Assembly (NCBI RefSeq): GCF_900105515.1
Contig: NZ_FNSY01000001.1
Location: forward strand, 6,188,001 to 6,252,000
Direction of reading: 5' to 3'
DNA: 64,000 nt
DNA from: Streptomyces sp. 2131.1
GTDB taxonomy: Bacteria > Actinomycetota > Actinomycetes > Streptomycetales > Streptomycetaceae
In this document: in pieces, positions 43,064 through 51,272 of the stretch
How the letters are laid out: every line of letters begins with the position of its first letter
Position numbering within the stretch: the stretch's first letter is position 1
Translations under genes and position numbers: made by a program
Notes under the pieces: model-generated
Seen by the model: only the letters and a program-made list of their open reading frames with translations
The model's database searches: none
Told to the model about the DNA's origin: nothing

Positions 43064-43701
43064 AGGTGGCGTGGCGACAGGCACCTGTCAAGGGTTGAAG
43101 CGCAACTGGCTTACGGGCGTGTGAACGCGGCCATACGTCGAACGGTGGCGCCGCGTACCGCAGTTGACGGGCGGGTAACGACCTGCGGCCGGCTCCGCGG
43201 TGATGCCCGCCGACACCTTTGCGGGGCGTTCGCAATCGCATGCGCGGGGTCGCCGGTGCGGCCGTGAGTGGTGCTGCGACGCGCGTCCGCGTGGGCACCG
43301 AGGGTGACAAGTGGCGGGCCCCGCGGCAGCCCCGAGCGGTTTCGGTCAGGAAGGTGAAGGGGCAGGCGGCCGCACGCGGGACGCCGATCCCGGGGCACGT
43401 CGGATCACCCTGAGGGAACCGCTGAAACCGCGCGGCCATGGACGGCGCGTGACGAGAGGGGCGCCAGGGGTGGCAGGCGTACGCGGGGCGGTTACGACGT
43501 TCGCGCCGTACGCGAAGGTGTACACGTCAACCAGCGGTGAGCCCCCGCACAGGTCTGCCGACCCCCGTGCGACTGGGGGCGCGCCCGCCCTCATGCGCTC
43601 CGGCCGCCCCGAACAACGGGCTGAGAACCGGTCACCGTATGCAGTGGTTCACCCCGGCGCAATGTCACCGGGGCGTCGCGCGCCGGTCCCGGAACATGCC
43701 A

Positions 43702-43715
43702 TGGGAGCGCTCCAT
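43702..43715. promoter_or_regulatory. CebR-like near match
   Basis: TGGGAGCGCTCCAT differs from the CebR consensus at one position. It is about 780 bp upstream of the GH10 start and 126 bp beyond the stop of the small membrane-protein gene, so it is not clearly tied to a promoter. It might assist looping with the perfect site. Confidence 0.4.
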
Positions 43716-43817
43716 GCAAGCGCTGGGGCTCACCCGGACAACCCGATTCTCCGCCCCCGGACAACAACCCCGACTCACGCGGCAGGGCAGGCCCGGCGAT
43801 GCGGCGCCGTAAAGGGC

Positions 43818-43842
43818 GAGGGGCGGCCACCGGCCGCCCCTC
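43818..43842 (-). terminator. hairpin overlapping stop of small membrane protein gene
   Basis: An 11-bp perfect stem (43818-43828 with 43832-43842) and 3-nt loop. Its 3' arm on the plus strand covers part of the stop codon at 43841-43843. Confidence 0.7.
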
Positions 43843-43999
43843 ATGTCTCCCGCGTGGCCGCCATACCGATCGTGATCAGCCCCAGCAGCACCCAGCCGAA
43901 CCAGAGCCAGCCGTTGCTTCCCAGGGCCACCGTGTAGGCGGTCACCGCCACCAGGGCTCCGGCGGTGAGCATCCCCATCGTCTTCGTGTATCCGGACAT
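43841..43999 (-). CDS. small membrane protein (52 aa)
   Basis: ATG at 43999 opens a 53-codon frame: MSGYTKTMGMLTAGALVAVT, then AYTVALGSNGWLWFGWVLLG and a short polar end (MAATRET). Two hydrophobic segments form a helical hairpin in the membrane. An AGGGTG purine run precedes the start, and the stop lies in a terminator hairpin. It is 66 bp beyond the CtaG-like gene start in the reverse order, that is downstream on the same strand. Function is unknown. Confidence 0.75.
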   Translation of the reverse strand: MSGYTKTMGMLTAGALVAVTAYTVALGSNGWLWFGWVLLGLITIGMAATRET

Positions 44000-44065
44000 G
44001 CGCGCACCCTCCTCGTCGGCCGCGCGGCCGCAAAGACCATCGTCACCCGAAAGGAGGGTCCGCCG

Positions 44066-45016
44066 CTACTGTCCGCGCGCCTGCAACGACGCGAGATACG
44101 CGTTGTAAGCCTGGAGCTCCTGGTCCCCGTCGCGGTCCGCGGCCCGGTCCGTGCGCTTCGCCGTGCGCTGTTCCGAGCGGTACCACTGGAACACCAGGGC
44201 CACCAGGACCACCACCGAGGGGATCTCGCTGAACGCCCACGCGATGCCGCCGGCGGCGCTCTGGTCGGACAGGGAGTCGATGCCGAGCGAGACCGGCGGG
44301 TTCTTGTACACCTCGACCATCGGCGTGGAGGCCATCATGAGCGCGATCCCGAAGAACGCGTGGAACGGCATCCCGGCGAACAGCTCCAGCATCCGCATCA
44401 CATAGCCGGGCCGGTGCGGCCCCGGGTCCACGCCCATGATCGGCCAGAAGAAGAACAGGCCGACCGCCAGGAAGTGCACCATCATCACGAGGTGCCCGGT
44501 CGTCGAGCCCATCAGGTAGTCGAAGAGCGGAGTGAAGTACAGGCCGTAGAGGCTGGCGATGAACAGCGGGATCGTGAACGCGGGATGCGTGACGATCTTC
44601 ATGTACCTGCTGTGCAGCAGCATCAGGAGCAGCTCGCGCGGCCCCTTCGTCCCGCGCGGCGCCACCGGCAGGGCACGCAGCGCGAGCGTCACGGGAGCGC
44701 CCAGCAACAGCAGGATCGGCGACAGCATACTGATCACCATGTGCTGCACCATGTGCACGCTGAACATGACCATGCCGTAGTCGTTGAGCCGGGTGCACAT
44801 CACCAGCGCGATGGTCAGCACGCCCACGACGAACAGGACCGTGCGGCCCACCGGCCACTCGTCGCCGCGCCTGCGGAGCCGCAGCACCCCGTACCCGTAC
44901 AACAGCACGGCGAGGACGCAGCCGACCAGGAAGAACGGGTCCGCGGAGAACTGCAGCCCGCGTCCCAGCGTGAACGGCGGCAGGTCCATGTCCATGCCGT
45001 GCCCGCTGTGATCCAT
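44066..45016 (-). CDS. CtaG-like (caa3-type) cytochrome c oxidase assembly membrane protein
   Basis: The 316-residue protein begins with a His/Met-rich N-terminus (MDHSGHGMDMDLPPF) that may bind copper, followed by seven hydrophobic segments. Conserved HMVQHMVISM and FFFWPIMGVDPGPHR match the caa3_CtaG family, implicated in copper insertion into terminal oxidase. Its C-terminal tail is cytoplasmic and charged. It is followed on the same strand by the 52-residue membrane protein. No oxidase subunit gene is near. Confidence 0.9.
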   Translation of the reverse strand: MDHSGHGMDMDLPPFTLGRGLQFSADPFFLVGCVLAVLLYGYGVLRLRRRGDEWPVGRTVLFVVGVLTIALVMCTRLNDYGMVMFSVHMVQHMVISMLSPILLLLGAPVTLALRALPVAPRGTKGPRELLLMLLHSRYMKIVTHPAFTIPLFIASLYGLYFTPLFDYLMGSTTGHLVMMVHFLAVGLFFFWPIMGVDPGPHRPGYVMRMLELFAGMPFHAFFGIALMMASTPMVEVYKNPPVSLGIDSLSDQSAAGGIAWAFSEIPSVVVLVALVFQWYRSEQRTAKRTDRAADRDGDQELQAYNAYLASLQARGQ

Positions 45017-45082
45017 CTGTTCACTCCCGATGGGAACGCCGGGACGTCCCCGTTTCGTGCTGGTTGTCCCGACCAGAGTAGA

Positions 45083-45116
45083 ACCGCCCCCGGCCGCTGA
45101 TGCGGCCGGGGGCGGT
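45083..45116 (-). terminator. hairpin terminator after pfkA
   Basis: A perfect 15-bp stem (45083-45097 with 45102-45116) and 4-nt loop lie 20 bp beyond the pfkA stop codon. Confidence 0.88.
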
Positions 45117-45136
45117 CTCGGGTCGGGGTGTCGCGC

Positions 45137-46162
45137 TCAGAGCACGCACTCCGCCTCGGCGTACCGGGCGGCGGGCACCGTCTTCAGCGTCTCCACCGCG
45201 TGCGCCAGCGGCACCAGCGTGATGTCCGTGCCGCGCAGCGCCGTCATCATGCCGAACTCGCCGCGGTGCGCCGCCTCCACCGCGTGCCAGCCGAAGCGGG
45301 TCGCGAGGACGCGGTCGTACGCGGTCGGCGTGCCGCCGCGCTGGACGTGCCCGAGGATCACCGGGCGGGCCTCCTTGCCGAGGCGCTGCTCCAGCTCGAC
45401 GGAGAGCTGGGTCGCGACGCCCGTGAAGCGCTCGTGGCCGTAGACGTCCTTGGCGCCCGACTGGAACTCCATGGTGCCCTCGCGCGGCTTCGCGCCCTCC
45501 GCGACCACGACGATCGCGAACTTCTTGCCGGCCGAGAACCGCCGGCCCACGACCTCGGTCAGCTCGTCGATGTCGAACGGGCGCTCCGGGACTACGACGG
45601 CGTGCGCGCCGGCCGCCATGCCCGAGTGCAGGGCTATCCAGCCGGTGTGGCGGCCCATGACCTCGACGATCATCACGCGCTGGTGGGACTCGGCGGTGGT
45701 CTTCAGCCGGTCCAGCGCCTCGGTGGCGACACCGACGGCGGTGTCGAAGCCGAAGGTGACGTCGGTGGAGGCGATGTCGTTGTCGATGGTCTTCGGGACC
45801 CCGACGATCGGCAGCCCCGCCTCGGACAGCAGGTTCGCCGCCTTGAGGGTGCCCTCGCCGCCGATCGGGATGATCGCGTCGAGCCCGAGATCCTTGACGT
45901 GGCCCCGGGCCGTCTCGACGCCCCCGCGCAGGTGTGCCGGCTGGACCCGGGAGGAGCCGAGGATCGTACCGCCACGGGCCAGGATGCCGCCCACGGCGTC
46001 CAGGTCGAGCTTGCGGTAGTCGCACTCGAGGAGGCCCCGCCACCCGTCGTGGAAGCCGATGACCTCGTCGCCGTGGTCGACCACAGCGCGGTGGACGACG
46101 GACCGGATCACGGCATTGAGGCCGGGGCAGTCGCCGCCGGAGGTGAGCACACCAATTCGCAT
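45137..46162 (-). CDS. pfkA: 6-phosphofructokinase
   Basis: From ATG 46162 the 341-residue protein carries GGDCPGLNAVIR (nucleotide site), IPIGGEGTLKAA, PKTIDNDI (catalytic Asp) and EVMGRHTGWIA. A Gly after the GGE acidic position, not Asp, favours ATP over pyrophosphate as donor; the Lys in PKTIDND marks the group III type of actinobacteria. It phosphorylates fructose 6-phosphate in glycolysis. It is transcribed alone and ends at a strong terminator. Streptomyces carry several pfkA paralogues; which one this is cannot be told here. Confidence 0.95.
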   Translation of the reverse strand: MRIGVLTSGGDCPGLNAVIRSVVHRAVVDHGDEVIGFHDGWRGLLECDYRKLDLDAVGGILARGGTILGSSRVQPAHLRGGVETARGHVKDLGLDAIIPIGGEGTLKAANLLSEAGLPIVGVPKTIDNDIASTDVTFGFDTAVGVATEALDRLKTTAESHQRVMIVEVMGRHTGWIALHSGMAAGAHAVVVPERPFDIDELTEVVGRRFSAGKKFAIVVVAEGAKPREGTMEFQSGAKDVYGHERFTGVATQLSVELEQRLGKEARPVILGHVQRGGTPTAYDRVLATRFGWHAVEAAHRGEFGMMTALRGTDITLVPLAHAVETLKTVPAARYAEAECVL

Positions 46163-46220
46163 TGCCCGGGAAACCTTTGCAACGTGGGCCGACGACCGGA
46201 CCACGTCGTCCGGTTGGATC

Positions 46221-46250
46221 CCCGCCACCCTACCGGCGCAGGGTGGCGGG
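46221..46250 (-). terminator. hairpin between gatD and pfkA
   Basis: An 11-bp perfect stem (46221-46231 with 46240-46250) and 8-nt loop, 80 bp beyond the gatD stop and upstream of pfkA. Confidence 0.65.
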
Positions 46251-46329
46251 ACCGAACCCGGCGTCCGCCTGCTGGACGCCGCTCATCCGAGCCCTGCGCC
46301 ACTCATCGGACAACCAGCGAAATGCCTGG

Positions 46330-47058
46330 TCAGGCGGGCTGTGTGGCCGCGGCGACGCGCTCCGCGCGCAGCGCCTCGTACCACCGGTCGTCGGTCGGCG
46401 GGAGCGCGTTCACGTCGAGGGCCAGCTTGAGCAGCAGGTCCGCGATCATGGGGTTCCGCGCCATCACCGGACCGTGCATGTACGTGCCGAACACGGTGTC
46501 GTTGTACGCGCCCTCGGTGCCGTCGCCCGTGCCGTTGCCCCGGCCGAACCGCACCCGGGCGAACGGCCGTGCCGTCGGGCCGAGATGCGTGACGCCCTGG
46601 TGGTTCTCGAACCCGGTCAGTGGCGGAAGGCCGAGCTGGGGGTCGATGTCCGCGAGCACGTCGCCGACGCACCGCGCCCCCTCGCCGCGGGTCGACACCA
46701 CGTCCAGCAGACCGAGACCCTGCTCGCGCTCACCGAGGTCGTTGATGAACTCGTGGCCGAGGATCTGGTAGCCGGCGCAGACCGAGAAGATGATCGCGCC
46801 GTTGGACGCCGCCCGGCTGAGGCCGCCGTCGCGGCGCAGCCGCTCCGCCGCCAGCCGCTGCGGCCGGTCCTCGCCGCCGCCGATCAGATAGATGTCGCCC
46901 GACGTGGGCACCGGCTGGTCGCTGCGCACGTCGACGCGCGACACGTCCAGGCCGCGCTGACGGGCCCGGCGCTCCACCACGAGGGCGTTGCCCTGGTCGC
47001 CGTAGGTGCTCAGCAGGTCCGGGTAGACCCACACCAGCCGCAGGCTGTTGTTGCTCAT
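46330..47058 (-). CDS. gatD: lipid II isoglutaminyl synthase, glutaminase subunit
   Basis: From ATG 47058 the 242-residue protein is a class I glutamine amidotransferase of CobB/GatD type: YGDQGNALVVERRA, nucleophile Cys in FSVCAGYQILG, and His in TYMHGPVMARNP. It hydrolyses glutamine and supplies ammonia to MurT, which amidates D-Glu of lipid II. It follows murT by 34 bp. The partner arrangement (murT then gatD) is the standard one. Confidence 0.95.
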   Translation of the reverse strand: MSNNSLRLVWVYPDLLSTYGDQGNALVVERRARQRGLDVSRVDVRSDQPVPTSGDIYLIGGGEDRPQRLAAERLRRDGGLSRAASNGAIIFSVCAGYQILGHEFINDLGEREQGLGLLDVVSTRGEGARCVGDVLADIDPQLGLPPLTGFENHQGVTHLGPTARPFARVRFGRGNGTGDGTEGAYNDTVFGTYMHGPVMARNPMIADLLLKLALDVNALPPTDDRWYEALRAERVAAATQPA

Positions 47059-47092
47059 GCTTCGTCCTCTCCGGAGGGGCCCGGGGCCGGGG

Positions 47093-48331
47093 TCAGTTGC
47101 CGACACGGCGGCGCAGATCCTGGAAGGCGGTGTAGTTGGCGATGACCTCGATGCGTCCGGGCGGTGCCTGCTGGACGGCCTCGTCGAGGTTCTCGCAGAC
47201 CCGGAAGTCGAGTCCGGCCACTTCGAGGCGGACCGCGAGGTCCAGCTTGCGGTCGCCGAGCACGAAGATCGGGTGGCCCGCGAGCTGCGTGTAGTCCACG
47301 TCCCACAGCCACGAGGTGTCCGTGCCGTCCGCGCCGCGCGCGTTCACGGAGAGGATCACCGGGGTGGGCGGCGGGTCGATCAGCGAGAACGTCTCCAGCC
47401 AGCCCGCCGGGTTCTTCGCCAGCAGCAGCCGCAGCTCACGGCCGAGGAAGCCCACCACGTCGTAGCGGCCGGCGACGGCCTGCACCTGGTACATCCGCTC
47501 CAGCGCCACCTGCGGCGGCACCCCGAAGACGGCGGCGACGGCCGCCGAACTCGTGGCGTTGGCCTTGTTGGCGCGGCCCGGGAGCTGGAGGTGGATCGGC
47601 CACGCCGAACCGTGCGGGTCCAGAACGTAGTCGCCGTGCAGCACCCAGCTCGGCGGCGGACGGCGGAAACCGCACTCGCCGCAGAACCAGTCGTCCCCGG
47701 GGCGCTGCATGACACCGCCGCAGGACGGGCAGGACCAGGCGTCGTCCTTCCACGCCTGGCCGGCCGCGACCCACACCACATTGGGGGAGGAGGACGCCGC
47801 CCAGACGATCAGCGGGTCGTCGGCGTTGGCGACGATCACGGACTTCGAGCCGGACAGCCCCTCGCGCCACTTCTCGGCCAGCATCCGGGTCTCCGCGGCC
47901 CGGTCCAGCTGGTCGCGCGACAGGTTGAGCAGCGCGATCACCTTGGGCGTCGTGTCGCGGGCCACACCGGCGAGGTACTTCTCGTCGACCTCGATCACGC
48001 CGTACTGCGCGTCCGAGCCGCCGGCCAGCGCCGAGGTGATGCCCGCGGGCATGTTGGCGCCGAGTGCGTTCGAGACGACCGGGCCCGCGGCCCGCAGCGC
48101 CTCGGCGATCAGCCGTGTAGTGGTGGTCTTGCCGTTCGTCGCCGACACGAGGATCACGTCCAGGTGCTGCGCCAGCCGCCCGAGCAGGTCGGGGTCGAGC
48201 TTGAGCGCCACCCGGCCGCCGATCACCGATCCGCTGCCCCGCCCGGCCGCCCGCGACACCGCCGCAGCGGCCTTGCCCGCCGTCACGGCCAGCTTGGCCC
48301 GCGGCGACAACGGCTCCGTGTTGCCTGCCAT
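47093..48331 (-). CDS. murT: lipid II isoglutaminyl synthase, Mur-ligase-like subunit
   Basis: From ATG 48331 the 412-residue protein has the Mur-ligase P-loop SATNGKTTTTRLIAEA, DEKYLAGVARDTTPKV, NLSRDQLDR, and the four-Cys zinc ribbon CPSC...CGEC inserted in the middle domain (about 225-250), with a C-terminal DUF1727 domain. It activates the alpha-carboxyl of D-Glu in lipid II and accepts ammonia from GatD. It is divergent from the mini-AlaRS gene. Confidence 0.95.
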   Translation of the reverse strand: MAGNTEPLSPRAKLAVTAGKAAAAVSRAAGRGSGSVIGGRVALKLDPDLLGRLAQHLDVILVSATNGKTTTTRLIAEALRAAGPVVSNALGANMPAGITSALAGGSDAQYGVIEVDEKYLAGVARDTTPKVIALLNLSRDQLDRAAETRMLAEKWREGLSGSKSVIVANADDPLIVWAASSSPNVVWVAAGQAWKDDAWSCPSCGGVMQRPGDDWFCGECGFRRPPPSWVLHGDYVLDPHGSAWPIHLQLPGRANKANATSSAAVAAVFGVPPQVALERMYQVQAVAGRYDVVGFLGRELRLLLAKNPAGWLETFSLIDPPPTPVILSVNARGADGTDTSWLWDVDYTQLAGHPIFVLGDRKLDLAVRLEVAGLDFRVCENLDEAVQQAPPGRIEVIANYTAFQDLRRRVGN

Positions 48332-48528
48332 CGTCCTAGATCCTCCTTGCATCGGTCCGCCGCCCAGCCTATCGATGTCCGGCACTATGACCGTACGGCG
48401 GCACCGTCCGGCACGTGGACATCCCGTGGAATGGAGGACGCGTGAGCGGGCCGTCGCGTTCTCCACGGGCTTCGCCGGCGTCGGAAATCCCGGTGCGCGG
48501 GCGGCCGGGGGAGCGTTACCTTCGACCC

Positions 48529-48597
48529 ATGGACGTCAACGGCATCACCACCACCGCGACCGCGCGAGCGCCCCGCTCGCCGGTTGCCGCCGTCTGA
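48529..48597 (+). CDS. 22-codon upstream ORF (possible leader peptide)
   Basis: ATG 48529 opens a 22-codon frame, MDVNGITTTATARAPRSPVA then AV and TGA, with five Ala and four Thr codons. A -10-like TTACCT/TACCTT lies just 8-13 bases before the ATG, so the message may be leaderless. It ends 125 bp before the AlaRS-like gene. Between them GACCG-n4-CGGTC and other short hairpins could form. An Ala/Thr-sensing attenuator is possible; coding is not proven. Confidence 0.45.
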   Translation: MDVNGITTTATARAPRSPVAAV

Positions 48598-48722
48598 CTT
48601 TCCCTTCCCCCGGCGACCGGAAACGGTCCGTCGGTGGTGTCGCGGTGTTCTCGCCCGCGGCCGGGTGACTGAACGGTTCCGTTCTCCGGCGCCTCCCGCG
48701 ATCACGCGAAGGAGCCGTCCCC

Positions 48723-49889
48723 ATGGACACCGAACAGCTGGCCCGTACCTTCATCGAGTACTTCGAGGAGCGCGGCCACCGCCGCATCACCGGCTCCACC
48801 CTGCTGCCGCCGCCCGGCGACCCCGTGCTCTTCACCACATCCGGGATGCACCCGCTCACCCCGTACCTGGAGGGCCGGCCGCATCCGCTGGGCAGCAGGC
48901 TGGTCAACCGGCAGCGCTGTCTGCGCACCACCGACCTGGACGAGGTCGGCGACGCCACCCATCTGACCGTGTTCGAGATGCTCGGCAGCTGGTCGCTGGG
49001 CGACTACGAGGGGCCGCAGAGTCTGGAGTGGGGATACGGGCTGCTCACCGAGGGCCTGGGGATCGACCCCGGCCTGCTGCACGCCACGGTGTACGCCGGT
49101 GACGAGCACACCGAGCGGGACACCGCCTCGCTGCGGGTGTGGGAGCACCTCGGCGTGCCGGTGGAACCGACCGCGGAGGACAACTGGTGGTCCAACGGGC
49201 CGGTCGGGCCGTGCGGCCCCGACTCGGAGATCTTCCTGTGGAGCGGCGAGGGCCCGCCCGTGTCCACGCCCACGGGGGACGACCGCTGGGTGGAGATCTG
49301 GAACCACGTCACGATGAGCCACCGCAGGCTCGACGACGGCTCGCTCGTGCCGCTGCCGCAGCGCAATGTCGACACCGGGCTCGGTCTGGAGCGGCTGGCC
49401 TCGCTGCTCCAGGGCCGGCGGTCGGTGTTCGAGTGCGATGTCTTCGACCCCTGGCGCCGGCTCGTGCCGGCCCTCTGGCCGCTGGACGAGCCCTCGCTCC
49501 GGCTGGTCTGCGACCACCTGCGCTCCGCCGTGGTCATCCTCGGCGACGGGGTGCGCCCGGCCGCCAGCGGACGCGGGTACGTGCTGCGCCGCCTGCTGCG
49601 ACGGGCCCTGACCGTGCTCCGGCGCGACGACCCCTCGCGCACCCTGGACGACCTGCCGCCCGAGCTCGTCCGGCACACCCTGGACCGCTTCCGGCAGGAC
49701 GCCGACCCGGGCGAGGTGCTGCGGGTGCTGACCGGGGAGGAGAGCCGGTTCGTCCGGCTCCTGGAACGCGGGCGACAGGTGCTGGCCCGGCCCCGGTTCC
49801 GCGGGCCGCTGACCGAGGAGGACCTGCACTACCTCCACGACACCCACGGCCTGCCGCGCGACCTGATCACGAGCCTGCGCGAGGAGTGA
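48723..49889 (+). CDS. truncated alanyl-tRNA synthetase-like protein
   Basis: The 388-residue protein matches the aminoacylation and tRNA-recognition parts of AlaRS: HRRITGSTLLPPPGDPVLFT, FEMLGSWSLGDYEG, NGPVGPCGPDSEIF, TGLGLERLASLLQG and GRGYVLRRLLRRAL. It stops before the linker, editing (HxxxH) and C-Ala domains; a housekeeping AlaRS is about 880-890 residues. The AAGGAG before the ATG is a good ribosome site. It may be a second, non-editing AlaRS, or be used outside translation. It is divergent from murT, and a 22-codon ORF precedes it. Confidence 0.88.
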   Translation: MDTEQLARTFIEYFEERGHRRITGSTLLPPPGDPVLFTTSGMHPLTPYLEGRPHPLGSRLVNRQRCLRTTDLDEVGDATHLTVFEMLGSWSLGDYEGPQSLEWGYGLLTEGLGIDPGLLHATVYAGDEHTERDTASLRVWEHLGVPVEPTAEDNWWSNGPVGPCGPDSEIFLWSGEGPPVSTPTGDDRWVEIWNHVTMSHRRLDDGSLVPLPQRNVDTGLGLERLASLLQGRRSVFECDVFDPWRRLVPALWPLDEPSLRLVCDHLRSAVVILGDGVRPAASGRGYVLRRLLRRALTVLRRDDPSRTLDDLPPELVRHTLDRFRQDADPGEVLRVLTGEESRFVRLLERGRQVLARPRFRGPLTEEDLHYLHDTHGLPRDLITSLREE

Positions 49890-49894
49890 GCCGG

Positions 49895-49925
49895 CAGCGG
49901 TGCCGGGGCCGCCCCGGCACCGCTG
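49895..49925. terminator. bidirectional hairpin terminator
   Basis: A perfect 14-bp stem (49895-49908 with 49912-49925) and 3-nt loop lie between the convergent AlaRS-like and pectate-lyase-like genes, six bases from either stop. Confidence 0.88.
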
Positions 49926-49931
49926 GAGGTG

Positions 49932-51125
49932 TTATGGAGTGACAACGTTCCCGCCGAAGGACACGACCAGGTGGCCGTCGGACGCGAACGACCAGGCGAG
50001 AGCGCCGGAGTAGGCGGAGCACCGGGAGCCGTTCGACCCGGACCAGAACTGGTTGGAGCCGTCGGCGTCCCCGACGGTCTTGTCGTTGGAGCCGTCGCCG
50101 CTGCGGCAGGAGGTGTTGGAGCGGAACACCGAAGTGCCCTTGTCGAAGGAGAAGTTGCGCTCCTCGTTGTCGATGCCGACGTTGTCGGACACGGTCATCG
50201 AGCCGGGGTTGCTGTTGTACGTGAAGCCGTGGTGACCGTTGTTGTAGGCGATGTTGCGCCGCACGACGTGGTCGACCTCGATGCCGTCGCCGCCGAGCTT
50301 GAAGCCGTTGCGGTCGCCGTCCTCGTTCACGGTCCCGTCCGAGAGGGTGCCGTTGTCGTAGCTGAGGGAGTCCTCGATCGTCACCGGTCCGATGGGGCCG
50401 GTGTCCTTCTTGGTGTACAGGTCCCAGCCGTCGTCGATGTTGTTGTGGGAGACGGTGTAGCGGAAGACGTTGCCGGGGCCCGCGGTGAGCTTGGCGGCGA
50501 ACCCGTCGGCGTCCTCGCCGTCCGAGTCGGCGTTGTCGTGCGACTCGGAGCTGAGGACGAGGTTGTTCGCGGGCCACTCGTCGTCGGGGGTGCTGGAGGA
50601 GATCCGGGAGATCTGCAGGCCCGAGTCGTGGTTGAAGCGGGTCACGACGCGCTCGATGACGTTGTCGCTGCCGCCGACGAAGATGCCGTTGTCGCCGGCG
50701 TGCTCGACCGTGATGCCGTCGATGTGCCAGTAGTCGCCGTTCACGGCGAGCCCGCGGTTGGCCGGGTCCTCGCTCATCTCCGAGAAGTTCAGCACCGGCT
50801 TCTCGCCCGGGTAGGCGGCCATGGTGGTGCGGGCGCCCGATGTGCCGTCGTTGCCCGGCGGGATGGTGACCGTCTGCCCGTAGCGGTACGTGCCGCCGCG
50901 CAGGTAGATCGTCCCGCCGGCGCCCACCCGGCTGATCGCCGAGGCCAGCGTGGTGGGGTCCGATTCGCTGCCTGCCGCGTCGGTGGTGCCGTCCGGTGCC
51001 ACGTACAGCGCGGCGGCCGTGATGGAAGCGTTTTCCTGACCGGGCGCGGCTTGCGCCGTGGCGCCCAGGGCGGTGAGAGATCCGGCCAGCAGGCCGATAC
51101 ATGCAAGAACAGGCTTGTGCTGCAT
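49932..51125 (-). CDS. secreted right-handed beta-helix protein, pectate lyase-like (PL9 type)
   Basis: From ATG 51125 the 397-residue protein has a signal peptide (MQHKPVLACIGLLAGSLTAL..., cleavage near residue 27), then LYVAPDGTTDAAGSESDPTT and repeated GI/NN-type turns (GDNGIFVGGSDNVIERVV; NNGHHGFTYNSNPGSM), a parallel beta-helix. The overall pattern fits PL9 pectate lyases. A LacI-type palindromic core lies 53-66 bp upstream, with a second inside the signal-peptide codons, implying substrate induction. It is a plant-wall enzyme, in keeping with the nearby cellulases. Confidence 0.88.
   Translation of the reverse strand: MQHKPVLACIGLLAGSLTALGATAQAAPGQENASITAAALYVAPDGTTDAAGSESDPTTLASAISRVGAGGTIYLRGGTYRYGQTVTIPPGNDGTSGARTTMAAYPGEKPVLNFSEMSEDPANRGLAVNGDYWHIDGITVEHAGDNGIFVGGSDNVIERVVTRFNHDSGLQISRISSSTPDDEWPANNLVLSSESHDNADSDGEDADGFAAKLTAGPGNVFRYTVSHNNIDDGWDLYTKKDTGPIGPVTIEDSLSYDNGTLSDGTVNEDGDRNGFKLGGDGIEVDHVVRRNIAYNNGHHGFTYNSNPGSMTVSDNVGIDNEERNFSFDKGTSVFRSNTSCRSGDGSNDKTVGDADGSNQFWSGSNGSRCSAYSGALAWSFASDGHLVVSFGGNVVTP
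51023..51036. promoter_or_regulatory. LacI/CRE-like site inside signal-peptide region
   Basis: TGGAAGCGTTTTCC shares the GGAA-CG-TTCC symmetry of LacI-family operators. It falls early in the pectate-lyase-like coding region. Confidence 0.35.
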
Positions 51126-51177
51126 CTTCGACTCCAGGTGGGGGGAGTGAACCGAACGGGGCTGCCGCCCGGCTTGG

Positions 51178-51191
51178 TGCAAGCGCTTTCC
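51178..51191. promoter_or_regulatory. LacI-type operator upstream of pectate-lyase-like gene
   Basis: TGCAAGCGCTTTCC contains the perfect palindrome AAGCGCTT (51181-51188) centred on CG, typical of LacI-family sugar repressors. It differs from the CebR palindrome, so a different regulator is likely. Confidence 0.5.
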
Positions 51192-51272
51192 GTTGACCGT
51201 AGAGTGACAGCATGGGCACGTCAATGGTCATGCATGTGTTTGCTGATCCAGTATGTGAACGCCGGGATGGTC

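Larger units (their letters stand above)
42924..43840. other. long intergenic region upstream of GH10 with CebR-type sites
   Basis: About 900 bp without a convincing gene. Open frames here have poor codon bias and no recognisable product. It contains a perfect CebR-type palindrome at 43050-43063 and a 13-of-14 match at 43702-43715. The left part serves as leader and promoter of the xylanase/cellulase set. Confidence 0.6.

Noticed and set aside
43064..43840. Several short open frames upstream of the xylanase
   Set aside because: Composition is typical of random GC-rich frames, there are no ribosome sites, and no product is recognisable.
49932..50400. Extra carbohydrate-binding module on the pectate-lyase-like protein
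   Set aside because: The C-terminus continues the beta-helix pattern and shows no CBM signature.
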